Assembly: GCA_021813905.1 (NCBI GenBank)
Contig: JAKAJH010000017.1
Span: forward strand, 1-51,877
Direction of reading: 5' to 3'
Length of the DNA stretch: 51,877 nucleotides
Origin: Bacteroidota bacterium
Lineage (GTDB): Bacteria; Bacteroidota; Ignavibacteria; UBA10030
This document shows, in pieces, positions 43,866 to 51,877 of this stretch (positions are counted from its first letter, which is position 1; each line of letters starts with the position of its first letter). Below the pieces are notes generated by a model that saw nothing but the letters and a program-made list of their open reading frames with translations, did not search any database and was not told where the DNA came from. The translations under genes were made by a program, and so were the position numbers.

Positions 43866-44263
43866 TCTGTGTGTCAGTGCGTGGGTGTGTTGGAATTGCG
43901 AATGACGAATTACGAGAGACCAATTGGATCCTTGCATCTTCGTGATTCCTTCGCCTGCCCCCGCCTGCGGTTTGCCCGCCGAAGGTGGGCAGGCAGGCGC
44001 CGAAGAGAGACCTCCCCGTCAGGCGGGAATTTCGGATTTGCTTCTTCGAATTTCCCCTGTCATCCTGAGCAGCGCTTCTCCGCTGCGAAGGATCCGCTCT
44101 GCTCCTGCTTAGCCTCTCGAGCTTCGCATTTCGTGCTTCCTTCGTAATTCGGATTTGGTTCTTCGGATTTGCCTGTTCGACACTTTGCTTGGGAATGCAT
44201 ACGCCGTTCAATTCCCCAATCCCCCAATTCCACCCACCAACCCACCTACTCACCCACACACTC
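43866..44263. repeat. Non-coding element bounded by GT/AC-rich inverted repeats
   Basis: The left end (GTGTCAGTGCGTGGGTG at 43871, then TTGGAATTG) and right end (CAATTCC at 44225, followed by an AC-rich run to 44263) are inverted copies. The inside holds no gene: GAATTACGA-type motifs, a strong hairpin around GCCTGCC...GGCAGGC (about 43955-44005), and CATCCTGAGCAGCG...CGAAGGATC, a dispersed repeat phrase familiar from many bacterial genomes. The left end matches the block before the IVP gene at 30130 in 15 of 17 bases. So this may be an IVP-type cassette that has lost, or never had, the gene. Confidence 0.6.
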
Positions 44264-44573
44264 GCCTCCCGTCCCTTGCTCTTCTCATACGTTTGCCTTA
44301 CTATAGAACCGGCCCTTCAGCGGAGGCACTGTCGGCGCCGCCAATTCGCCACGACGGGGGTCGCGGACCGGGGAAAGAGAGAAGTGCAGGAGATTCCGAC
44401 GGCCTTTCTGGAATGGTGATGCGTTCCGGAAAGGCCGTTATGCATATGAGGGGGATTGACCGTTCTCAAGAGATGTTGGATTCCACAGGATCAATCATTC
44501 TCGCTAGGGTCAGCATTACGGTACTATCCCAGAATGAGATCGTATCGAGCACTTGTCGCATCGGCATGAGACC
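44264..44573. other. Leader region of the cas operon
   Basis: No gene seen. A TATAGA at 44302 with TTGCTC at 44277 (19-nt spacer) is a weak promoter candidate for cas3. No CRISPR repeats occur here. The base composition is mixed. Confidence 0.3.
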
Positions 44574-46949
44574 ATGAGCATGTATTTTGCGCATAGCGCC
44601 AACAAAGCCGGCAGTTCATCGGAGCCTCTGAAGGAGCATATCCTATGTGTTGCAAAGCGAGCATCTGAATACGGGGAGGTGTTCGACGCCAAACAAGAAG
44701 CGCTAATCGCGGGGTTATGGCACGATCTTGGGAAATACTCGGATCTCTTCACCAGACGATTGAACGGTGAGGTCAGCGGTCTCGATCACTGGACACCTGG
44801 AGCCGTCGCAGCATTGCACATATTCCGAGAGAAGGCGATTGCTGCGGCTTTGGCGATACAGGGGCATCACGTTGGCTTGCAGGAAGGGTTTGGTCCGGCA
44901 ATTCATTCAAGTCTGTCAAACCCGGAAATGTCAGCCCGAATGACAGTAACTGAACTAGACCCGAGAGTTGTAGTCGACCGCTTTCTGGAAGACGGATTCG
45001 TTTGCCCCTCGCCACCCGTAGCATCACTTTACGATTTTAACACGCAACCTGTCGCCGCTATGCTCGATGCAAGGATGCTTTTCTCCGCACTTGTTGATTC
45101 CGACTTCATCGAAACAGAAGCGCATTTTGAGGGCATGCGAGATGGGACCAAGGTCTATCGACAGGCAGGTCAACTACTGCAAGCAGAGCAAGCCCTCACA
45201 ATCATCACAGAGCATCTTACCGAGCTGGAAGGTAAGAATGTGGCATCAAAGAACGTCTCCAACATGCGTAGGGATCTGCTCGACGCCTGCCTGTCCAGTG
45301 CCAGCAAACCGAAAGGCATCTTCACGTTAACTGCTCCTACGGGTGCAGGCAAAACCCTTTCTATGTTGGCATTCGCAATGAAGCATGCGAAGCTTCATTC
45401 GGAAATACGACGCGTCATCATGGTAGTGCCGTTCTTGAGCATCATAGAACAAACAACAAATGTGTATCGCCGGTTGCTGGATAAGGTTTTCGGTGCGCAA
45501 TATGTCTTGGAACATCATAGTCTCGCTGATGTGAGAAGCAAAGATGAAGACATACGAAACTGTGATAACGAAGAGGAGGCTAGGCGAACAGCGCGCTTTC
45601 TAACAGAGAATTGGGATGCGCCCCTTGTTCTTACGACCAGTGTTCAGTTCTTCGAATCTCTGTTTGCTAATCGACCCGCTAGGTGCCGGAAGCTTCATCG
45701 TCTCGCGAAGAGCATTATCTTATTCGATGAAGTGCAGACGCTTCCGCCTCGCATAGCGGTTCCTTCTCTTGCTGCACTATCCCGACTGGTCGAACGATAC
45801 GGTTGTACAGTGGTCTTCTCGACCGCCACTCAACCGGCATTCGACCATTTGCACGACAAGGTGAAATTGTTCGCAGGAATGGGCTGGAGACCCCAGGCCA
45901 TCGTCGAAGAACCTCGACAGATATTCAATCAAGCACGGCGGGTCAGGATTGATTGGCAAATCAAGCAGAGGCGGTCATGGGAATCTCTTGCCGACGAATT
46001 GTCTCTTAATGAGAACTCACGTTCATTGTGTATCGTCAATCTTAAGCGTCATGCAAAGCAGCTTGTGAATGGTCTGCGAGATAGGCTGGGTGCGAGCGGT
46101 CTTTACCACTTATCCACAAACATGTGTCCTGCCCATCGAGAGAACGTCCTGACAGATGTCCGCAAGCGACTCGACTCCTCCGCCTTACCGCCATGCCGAC
46201 TTGTCTCGACTCAGTGTATCGAAGCAGGTGTGGATATGGACTTCCCTGCTGCGTGGCGTGCCTTCGCTCCTCTGGATGCCATAGCGCAAGCCGCGGGACG
46301 ATGTAACCGGGAGGGGAAACTAAGCGGAGAAGGGCGTATGGTCGTCTTTCTTCCTGAGAAGAAAAGCAGTCGGGATTACTTATACCCACCCGGCGGATAC
46401 AAAGAGGCGACAGAAACCACGGAAACGCTGTTCAAGATGAAAGAGAATGAAGCACTTGAAAAAGGGATACCTCTTGAAGATGCGTTCGATATATATGATC
46501 CGGAATTGTTCAACCTGTATTACAGACTCCTTTACGACCTGACGGCGACAACAGATCTCCCCCGGGATTTGGAAGACGCCATACATCGACGCTCCTTCAT
46601 CGATGCAGCGCAACACTATCATGTAATCCCTCAGACAAGTATCAATGTTCTTGTGCCGTATATGGATGTGCCAGCACAGAATTCGACTGGCAAGAGTCTG
46701 TTTGACTCACTTAACGAACGGCTCACGAAAGATGCACGGCTGACACGCGCTTGGATCGTGGATGCGAAACCATTAACGATCAGCATTTACCGTCCGGGAA
46801 AAGCTGATGCCGTTTGGCAGTTTCTCGAACCGGCGCCATTAGGCCGGGGGGAAAAGGCCGACGATTGGTACATCTACGTGAATCCAGATGACTACGATCC
46901 GCTTCTTGGGCTTAACCCTCTGAATACGGTTGACGAATGGTCGGTGTGA
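44574..46949 (+). CDS. cas3: CRISPR-associated nuclease-helicase Cas3 (type I-C)
   Basis: A 791-residue effector nuclease recruited by Cascade to unwind and cut invading DNA. The N-terminal HD nuclease shows LWHDLGKY (H50, D51) and IQGHHVGL. The SF2 helicase part has Walker A APTGAGKT (about 255), motif II ILFDEVQTLPP, motif III VFSTATQPAF and motif VI DAIAQAAGRCNREG. Length and domain order are normal for type I-C Cas3. ATG 44574 has no clear ribosome-binding site, and ATG 44580 is an alternative. It is the first gene of the operon and lies 24 nt before cas5c. No sign of damage. Confidence 0.95.
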   Translation: MSMYFAHSANKAGSSSEPLKEHILCVAKRASEYGEVFDAKQEALIAGLWHDLGKYSDLFTRRLNGEVSGLDHWTPGAVAALHIFREKAIAAALAIQGHHVGLQEGFGPAIHSSLSNPEMSARMTVTELDPRVVVDRFLEDGFVCPSPPVASLYDFNTQPVAAMLDARMLFSALVDSDFIETEAHFEGMRDGTKVYRQAGQLLQAEQALTIITEHLTELEGKNVASKNVSNMRRDLLDACLSSASKPKGIFTLTAPTGAGKTLSMLAFAMKHAKLHSEIRRVIMVVPFLSIIEQTTNVYRRLLDKVFGAQYVLEHHSLADVRSKDEDIRNCDNEEEARRTARFLTENWDAPLVLTTSVQFFESLFANRPARCRKLHRLAKSIILFDEVQTLPPRIAVPSLAALSRLVERYGCTVVFSTATQPAFDHLHDKVKLFAGMGWRPQAIVEEPRQIFNQARRVRIDWQIKQRRSWESLADELSLNENSRSLCIVNLKRHAKQLVNGLRDRLGASGLYHLSTNMCPAHRENVLTDVRKRLDSSALPPCRLVSTQCIEAGVDMDFPAAWRAFAPLDAIAQAAGRCNREGKLSGEGRMVVFLPEKKSSRDYLYPPGGYKEATETTETLFKMKENEALEKGIPLEDAFDIYDPELFNLYYRLLYDLTATTDLPRDLEDAIHRRSFIDAAQHYHVIPQTSINVLVPYMDVPAQNSTGKSLFDSLNERLTKDARLTRAWIVDAKPLTISIYRPGKADAVWQFLEPAPLGRGEKADDWYIYVNPDDYDPLLGLNPLNTVDEWSV

Positions 46950-46973
46950 AGAAAAGAAAGGAGCAAGTCTGAC

Positions 46974-47699
46974 ATGAAGCCGAAACCTCAAGTATTGGAA
47001 GTCTGGGGCGACTTTGCTTGTTTTTCGCGGCCCGAGCTAAAGGTAGAACGCTTCAGTTATCCAATCATTACACCAAGCGCAGCACGTGGCATCTTCGACG
47101 CGATCTATTGTAAGCCAAACAAAGAACTGTTGCAGGCACAATTCCGTTGGCAAATCGTCAGGATCGAAGTGCTCGCTCCGGTCGCCTATATTGCTCTCCG
47201 GCGCAACGAAGTAGGTTCGGTTGCCAGCGTCGCCAATGTCAAACAATGGATTAATGGAACGAGGCGACCTCGACCGCTCATAATCGAGGAGGCCCAGCAA
47301 CGACAAACTATGGCTCTTAAAAATGTGCGTTATCGTTTGACCGGAGAAATTCACCCGTTCCCCGGACACGAAAGCAAGCAGCAAGCGTTAGAAGCACAAT
47401 TCATCCGTCGCGCGACAGGAGGCAAGTGCTTTCATCAACCTTGTTTCGGTTGTCGGGAATTCCCAGCTTACTTCGAGTATATCGAGCATCACGAACAGAG
47501 GCCACAGCCCATCAACTACACGCAAGATTTGGGAATGATGCTTTACGATGTCTTCGATTTAAGGACTCCGAACAATTCATTTGCGCCACCATTTATCAGT
47601 TTGTTCCATGCAGAAGTCCGGGGTGGTGTTTTGGACGTTCCCGCCTACACAAGTGAAAAAGTATTGAAACCTGATTTCGCTGGGAGGAGGAATATCTGA
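46974..47699 (+). CDS. cas5c: Cas5c, type I-C pre-crRNA endoribonuclease
   Basis: A 241-residue RAMP protein that in type I-C replaces Cas6: it cuts pre-crRNA and caps the 5' handle in the Cascade complex. The N-terminal strand VLEVWGDFACFSRPELKVER and YPIITPSAARGIFDAIYCKP are family hallmarks, and a late DLGMMLYDVFDLRTP is present. Y45 and K116 are candidate catalytic residues by position; I cannot assign the full Tyr/Lys/His set with certainty. AAAGGAG precedes ATG 46974. Its stop overlaps the cas8c start by one base. Confidence 0.93.
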   Translation: MKPKPQVLEVWGDFACFSRPELKVERFSYPIITPSAARGIFDAIYCKPNKELLQAQFRWQIVRIEVLAPVAYIALRRNEVGSVASVANVKQWINGTRRPRPLIIEEAQQRQTMALKNVRYRLTGEIHPFPGHESKQQALEAQFIRRATGGKCFHQPCFGCREFPAYFEYIEHHEQRPQPINYTQDLGMMLYDVFDLRTPNNSFAPPFISLFHAEVRGGVLDVPAYTSEKVLKPDFAGRRNI

Positions 47700-49453
47700 T
47701 GCTGAATGAGATCGTAAACTACGGCAAACGGCATAAGATACTTGGCGAAGAAGGCTTCGGGCGAAAGAGGGTGCGTTGGTTGCTGACTTTTTCGTCGGAC
47801 GGGAAGTATCTTGGTATTATTGAACAAACCGAGCCTGGGGCAAAGCCTGGAACTGGTCGGGAATTCTCGAACGTCCCGCACCTCAGATTTGCTGGCGATA
47901 CAACTATGCGACAATTCCTGGTCGACACGGCGCAATACGCGCTTCTATATGGTGTTGCACATGATGACAAGAAGATAATTGCCAAGCATGAGTTCTTCTT
48001 GAAGCTGCTTCTTGACGCCGCAGATGCAGAACCTTTTCTTGCAACAATTGCCAAGGTGCTTTCTGATAAAGGTGTTCGTGACCGCATTTGCAGAGATCTG
48101 GACGAGAAGATTCCCAAGGCGAAGACTTCTGATAATGTGACCTTTGCAGAGATCACTGAATCGAAGCGACGGATCATAGTCGACGATGTGACGTGGCGAT
48201 CATGGTGGCGAGTACATTATCCCACATTATTCAGCAAACGCAAATCAGTTGGCCAAATGCTATGTTTAATAACCGGCGAAATGTGTGATCCGGCTATCAC
48301 TCATCCTAAGATCAAAGGTATAGGCAGAGACGTCGGCGGCAAGGAAGAAACCACCCTTATCGGTTACAATCTCGATGCGTTTTGTTCTTACGGATTGAAG
48401 CAATCTAGAAATGGTGCAGTGACTCCCGAACTTGCCGAGCAATATGCTGCCGCTCTGAACACTCTAATCGCTCGACATTCTTATCGGCTGACAGGGACCA
48501 AGGTCGTCCATTGGTATTCCGGACCTGGTGAAGTACCAGATGAATTGGATCCTCTTTCTTGGCTATGGAAAGAGCCTAATGTAGAATCCAACGAGCGAGT
48601 CGCGCAGTCACAAGCGCAATCCCTTCTCGACTCAATCCGTTCCGGTGATCGTCCCGATATTCTCAATTATCGTTATTACTCCTTGACGCTGTCGGGTTCA
48701 TCGGCGCGTGTCATGGTACGTGATTGGATTGAGGGACAATTCGGTGAGCTTGCGTCGAACATAGATGCTTGGTTCAATCACCTGGCTATCGTCAGAAGAG
48801 AGGGACGTGGGCTAGCCCCGCATCCCAAGTTCCTTGCAGTGCTTGGTGGGCTTGTACGAGAACTGAAAGACGTGCCATCGGCGGTCGAAACTCAAATGTG
48901 GCGCGTGGCCATACGCAATGAATCCATCCCTGAATTCGCTATGGCGGAGGCTCTTGCCCGCACAAAGATTGATATCATTCAGGATGAACCGTTGAATCAT
49001 GCCCGAATGGGATTACTCAAAGCCTATCACATAAGGAAAGGAGATAATGACATGCAGCCCTATTTGAACGAAGACCATCCAAGTCCTGCATATCAGTGCG
49101 GCCGGCTAATGGCGGTCTATGCTGATCTACAGCATGCCGCATTGGGCGATGTTGGCGCCGGTGTTGTTCAGAGATACTATGCTGCGGCCAGCGCTACTCC
49201 AGCGTTAATCCTAGGACGACTAAGTCGGGGTGGTCAGTTTCATCTCAACAAACTCGATGGCGGTCTGGCATTCTGGTACCAACAAAGACTCGTTTCAATC
49301 TGGGGCAAGATCAAGGATGCACCTCCGAAAACGCTAACACTAGCAGAACAGAGCCTCTTTGCCCTCGGCTATTATCAACAAATCGCCGCCCCCAAGAAAA
49401 TGGATAGAAACGAACCTCCCGAAACAGCAAAATCAAGAGGAGAAAGATCATGA
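47699..49453 (+). CDS. cas8c: Cas8c, large subunit of type I-C Cascade (Csd1)
   Basis: A 584-residue Csd1/Cas8c protein that recognises the PAM and target DNA as part of Cascade. Typical blocks are [14 protein letters not shown] at the start, [53 protein letters not shown] and [18 protein letters not shown]-like DYSL region ([20 protein letters not shown]). It is coupled to cas5c by TGATG and to cas7c by a 4-nt overlap. The last 133 codons also encode Cas11c from an internal start at 49052. Confidence 0.94.
   Translation: MLNEIVNYGKRHKILGEEGFGRKRVRWLLTFSSDGKYLGIIEQTEPGAKPGTGREFSNVPHLRFAGDTTMRQFLVDTAQYALLYGVAHDDKKIIAKHEFFLKLLLDAADAEPFLATIAKVLSDKGVRDRICRDLDEKIPKAKTSDNVTFAEITESKRRIIVDDVTWRSWWRVHYPTLFSKRKSVGQMLCLITGEMCDPAITHPKIKGIGRDVGGKEETTLIGYNLDAFCSYGLKQSRNGAVTPELAEQYAAALNTLIARHSYRLTGTKVVHWYSGPGEVPDELDPLSWLWKEPNVESNERVAQSQAQSLLDSIRSGDRPDILNYRYYSLTLSGSSARVMVRDWIEGQFGELASNIDAWFNHLAIVRREGRGLAPHPKFLAVLGGLVRELKDVPSAVETQMWRVAIRNESIPEFAMAEALARTKIDIIQDEPLNHARMGLLKAYHIRKGDNDMQPYLNEDHPSPAYQCGRLMAVYADLQHAALGDVGAGVVQRYYAAASATPALILGRLSRGGQFHLNKLDGGLAFWYQQRLVSIWGKIKDAPPKTLTLAEQSLFALGYYQQIAAPKKMDRNEPPETAKSRGERS
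49052..49453 (+). CDS. cas11c: Cas11c, small subunit translated from inside cas8c
   Basis: In type I-C systems the small Cascade subunit is made from an internal start in the 3' part of cas8c. Here AGGAAAGGAG (49034-49043) lies 8 nt before the in-frame ATG at 49052, a much better ribosome-binding site than most starts in this window. The product would be 133 residues ([20 protein letters not shown] at its start), the size and position known for Cas11c, and largely helical. The sequence support is direct; the function follows from work on other type I-C systems. Confidence 0.82.
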   Translation: MQPYLNEDHPSPAYQCGRLMAVYADLQHAALGDVGAGVVQRYYAAASATPALILGRLSRGGQFHLNKLDGGLAFWYQQRLVSIWGKIKDAPPKTLTLAEQSLFALGYYQQIAAPKKMDRNEPPETAKSRGERS

Positions 49454-50469
49454 GTACGCCTATCGCTAACCGTTATGAGTTTATGTTTCTCTTTGATTGT
49501 CAAAACGGTAACCCCAACGGCGATCCAGACGCTGGCAATGCCCCTCGCATGGACCCTCAGGATATGCACGGACTTGCTTCGGATGTTCACACGAAACGCC
49601 GCATTCGTAACTACGTTCAAATTGCGCGAGGCAACAAACTGGCAAACGGCGCAGAACCCGGTTATGCGATATTCATCGAACATGCTACAAATCTCAACGT
49701 CCCGATTGCACGGGCACACGAGGAAGCAGGAGACAAGAAGATCGTAGGGAAGAAGGGGGCGAATAAGGATGATGTTGCGGAGGCAAGGAAATGGATGTGT
49801 CATAATTTCTACGACGTACGCACGTTTGGTGCCGTAATGAGCACGGGCGCTAATGCGGGTCAAGTGCGCGGTCCCGTTCAGATTGCTTTTTCTCGTTCAG
49901 TTGATCCAATCTTGTCGCTCGACGCCTCCATTACACGCATGGCCATTACAGAGCCTAAAGGCGATCAGGCAAGAATGATGAGTAGTGCAGAACTGCAAGA
50001 GTGGACAGCGGAACAACCGGAAGATAAACTCCGCACTATGGGCAGGAAATCGCTCATTCCTTATGGACTCTATATTGGCAAGGGCTTCATCAGCGCAAAC
50101 CTTGCCGATCCTGCTAACGGCGGAACGGGATTTTCGGAAGACGATCTCAAGTTGCTGTGGGAGGCGATATTGAATATGTACGAGCATGATCGATCAAGCA
50201 GCAAGGGTGTGATGACAGTACACCCGGAACACACTTTTGTCTTCAAGCATGTCGGCACGGATCCCGACAAGGAACAACGCGCACGCCAGTGCAGACTCGG
50301 TTGCGCTCCCGCTCATAAGCTCTTCGATCTGGTAGAGCGCAAAATTCAGCATGTTGAAGCCCCGCGTTCGATCAAAGACTACGGCAAGTTGCCTACACCG
50401 GATGACATCAGATCGGAGTTGCCTGCCGGCGTGGAGGTCTATCAGATGCACGAATTGTCGGTAAAATGA
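49450..50469 (+). CDS. cas7c: Cas7c, backbone subunit of type I-C Cascade (Csd2)
   Basis: A 339-residue RAMP protein that polymerises along the crRNA. The hallmark [20 protein letters not shown] opens the chain, followed by [56 protein letters not shown] and [20 protein letters not shown]. The ATG overlaps the cas8c stop by 4 nt. The 162-nt gap to cas4 that follows has no gene I can support. Confidence 0.96.
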   Translation: MSTPIANRYEFMFLFDCQNGNPNGDPDAGNAPRMDPQDMHGLASDVHTKRRIRNYVQIARGNKLANGAEPGYAIFIEHATNLNVPIARAHEEAGDKKIVGKKGANKDDVAEARKWMCHNFYDVRTFGAVMSTGANAGQVRGPVQIAFSRSVDPILSLDASITRMAITEPKGDQARMMSSAELQEWTAEQPEDKLRTMGRKSLIPYGLYIGKGFISANLADPANGGTGFSEDDLKLLWEAILNMYEHDRSSSKGVMTVHPEHTFVFKHVGTDPDKEQRARQCRLGCAPAHKLFDLVERKIQHVEAPRSIKDYGKLPTPDDIRSELPAGVEVYQMHELSVK

Positions 50470-50631
50470 CGACACATTCGAAAGTCTGAAATTGCCCCAG
50501 AGCGGCAACAGAAGAATTTCCGATTGAGCTTCTATCAGTCATTCGTGGTGACCCGATTCAATCAACAATCTGGATGCGTGGGGGAATGGCCGCAAACGGG
50601 CTGTTGCTTTGCGAAAGCTTGAAAGACTTGA

Positions 50632-51309
50632 GTGAGTTCTATACAGGAAGACCGCAGCAAAGGGGAAAGCCGCGCTTTCTCCGAAGACGACTTCATCCCG
50701 ATCAGCGCACTGCAGCATTACGTCTTTTGCCCACGTCAATGCGCACTGATCCATGTGGATGGCGCCTGGGCCGAAAACCTGTTCACGGCGCGCGGCCATA
50801 TCCTCCATGAGAAGGTCGATGGCGATACGTACCAAACACGCGGAACTACCAGGATCGTCAGGGGACTGCGCATCCATTCATTCATCTACGGACTAGTGGG
50901 CCGGTGTGATGTCGTGGAATTCGTTGAGGGATCCTCGGCATCCTCCGGCGCGCAGATCGTCAGGCCGGTGGAATTCAAAGCAGGAAAGCCGAAAGACGAT
51001 CTCAGCGACAAGATTCAGCTGTGCGCGCAGGCGTTATGCCTCGAAGAAATGCTGCACGTTGAAGTAAAGCAGGGAGCTTTCTTCTACGCAAAAGTCCGGA
51101 GGCGGAGTGTTGTAGATATCGATGCACATCTCAGAGCAGAAGCCTTCAAAGTCATCGATGCCGTCCGTGAGATCGTTTCCACGAAGACGCTGCCGATGTC
51201 CGCCTTTTCGGAGAAGTGCAGGAGCTGTTCACTCGAAAGCGTGTGCATGCCCAAGGCGCTGAATCCACGGAAACTCCATTCATACCTGAGGGAGCTCTAC
51301 GAGCCGTGA
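50632..51309 (+). CDS. cas4: Cas4 exonuclease
   Basis: A 225-residue RecB-type nuclease with an iron-sulfur cluster that, with Cas1, trims prespacers and checks the PAM during spacer capture. The N-terminal Cys pair lies in YVFCPRQCALIHVDG, nuclease residues in VGRCDVVEFVE, PVEFKAGKPKD and KIQLCAQALCLEEM, and the C-terminal Cys group in CRSCSLESVC. The start is GTG 50632, after a weak ribosome-binding site. It overlaps cas1 by 4 nt. Base use is closer to the host than in cas3-cas7c, and a gap separates it from cas7c. Confidence 0.93.
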   Translation: MSSIQEDRSKGESRAFSEDDFIPISALQHYVFCPRQCALIHVDGAWAENLFTARGHILHEKVDGDTYQTRGTTRIVRGLRIHSFIYGLVGRCDVVEFVEGSSASSGAQIVRPVEFKAGKPKDDLSDKIQLCAQALCLEEMLHVEVKQGAFFYAKVRRRSVVDIDAHLRAEAFKVIDAVREIVSTKTLPMSAFSEKCRSCSLESVCMPKALNPRKLHSYLRELYEP

Positions 51310-51877
51310 GGAAACATCTGAACACACTCTACATCACTTCGGACGAAGCATATCTCTCCAAGGAACGTGAGACCTTCGTTGTTGAGGTAAACCACGAAAA
51401 GGTGTTTCAGGCTCCTATCCACAGCATTGAAAACATTGTATGCTTCGGCTTCAAAGCCCTGACACCAGCGTTGATGGCGTTCTGCGCTGAGAACAACGTG
51501 GGTGTAAGTTACCTTTCGGACCAGGGCTGGTTCCTCGCTCGTGTGTCCGGCCCTCAACACGGAAACGTCCTCCTGCGAAGAGCGCAGTACGGAATTGCCG
51601 AGAGCGAATCGTTGTCGCTTCGAATCGCCCGGCCGATTGTCGCGGCAAAGGTCGCCAATTATCGAAGTCTCCTTCTTCGCCATCAGCGGAACCATCCCTC
51701 GGAATGTGCGCCGGAAGTCACCTCGGCCGCGAACGCGATGGTGGCCCGTCTCGTGGACATCGAGGGATCGCAGAGCCTCGATGAACTTCGCGGCCACGAA
51801 GGCGAGTGCGCGAATATCTATTTCGGTGTGCTCTCCGAGTTGATCACCGACCAGCATGGGACTTTGAGTTTCACCAG
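51306..51877 (+). CDS. cas1: Cas1 integrase (type I-C), cut by the window end
   Basis: The first 190 or so residues of Cas1, which with Cas2 inserts new spacers. The GTG start at 51306 overlaps the cas4 stop by 4 nt. The N-terminal beta domain reads RKHLNTLYITSDEAYLSKER, then NIVCFGFKALTPALMAFCAE and NNVGVSYLSDQGWFLARVSG. The helical domain begins with the catalytic Glu in RGHEGECANIYFGVL. The remainder, cas2 and the CRISPR array are expected beyond the window. Confidence 0.94.
   Translation, partial: MRKHLNTLYITSDEAYLSKERETFVVEVNHEKVFQAPIHSIENIVCFGFKALTPALMAFCAENNVGVSYLSDQGWFLARVSGPQHGNVLLRRAQYGIAESESLSLRIARPIVAAKVANYRSLLLRHQRNHPSECAPEVTSAANAMVARLVDIEGSQSLDELRGHEGECANIYFGVLSELITDQHGTLSFT

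Noticed and set aside
50574-50810. A 78-codon frame before and over cas4
   Set aside because: Out of frame with cas4 over most of its length and very Arg/Pro-rich in the overlap; a shadow.

Overview
The window looks like chromosomal DNA of a GC-rich, Gram-negative bacterium of the FCB group. An Ignavibacteria-like or related Bacteroidota/Chlorobiota lineage fits best. This rests on two secreted proteins with type IX secretion (Por) C-terminal sorting domains (the 'NYPNPFNPST' start), a TonB-dependent receptor with a carboxypeptidase-regulatory-like N-domain, an ExbB-ExbD-ExbD-TonB-PstS-like-TPR gene order known from Bacteroidota, and at least one promoter with a TAnnTTTG -7 element. The species cannot be named from the sequence.

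Layout. 1-3.4 kb: the end of a UbiA prenyltransferase gene, rnhB, yraN and the NAD salvage pair pncB-pncA. 3.6-8.8 kb: a TonB receptor, the peptide/pyruvate transporter cstA, and (minus strand) a T9SS cargo protein. 9.1-11.2 kb: a PAS-PAS hybrid histidine kinase. 11.2-15.9 kb, minus strand: the housekeeping cluster tilS-hpt-ftsH plus a CTP-dependent lipid-kinase-like gene. 16.1-26.5 kb: a membrane histidine kinase, a sigma54-activating response regulator, a candidate sigma54 promoter with an array of GAAAATTCCC-like sites before it, and then one long run of genes: STAS protein, ExbB, two ExbD, TonB, a small membrane protein, a PstS-like lipoprotein, a TPR protein, a 39-residue membrane protein and a PsbP-like lipoprotein. 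The run closes with a clear terminator. 26.6-33.2 kb: three APC-type amino-acid permeases (one fused to a universal-stress domain), a four-helix-bundle (IVP/S23) gene between GT/AC-rich inverted repeats, and a TerC protein. 33.3-41.1 kb: a DUF3078-like protein, a coiled-coil exported protein, a hemerythrin, a DksA/TraR zinc-finger protein, a beta-barrel protein behind a Pho-box-like triple repeat, a T9SS esterase and an SGNH hydrolase.

From about 41.15 kb the DNA becomes visibly richer in A/T and accessory in character. It holds an AAA/DUF4143 ATPase behind a promoter embedded in palindromes, the C-terminal remnant of a large serine recombinase, and a tRNA with anticodon CAT and its terminator. 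Next come two and a bit 69-bp tandem units that each repeat the 5' end of that tRNA, and an inverted-repeat-bounded non-coding element related to the one around the IVP gene. A type I-C CRISPR-Cas operon follows (cas3-cas5c-cas8c-cas7c-cas4-cas1, the last cut by the window end). A strong internal ribosome-binding site inside cas8c marks the expected small subunit Cas11c. No CRISPR array lies in the window; it would be expected downstream of cas1-cas2.

The strongest candidates for something not yet described are (i) the kinase / NtrC-type regulator / sigma54 / STAS / Ton-complex module at 16.1-26.5 kb, with its array of repeated sites, and (ii) the GT-rich inverted-repeat element seen once with an IVP gene and once without.
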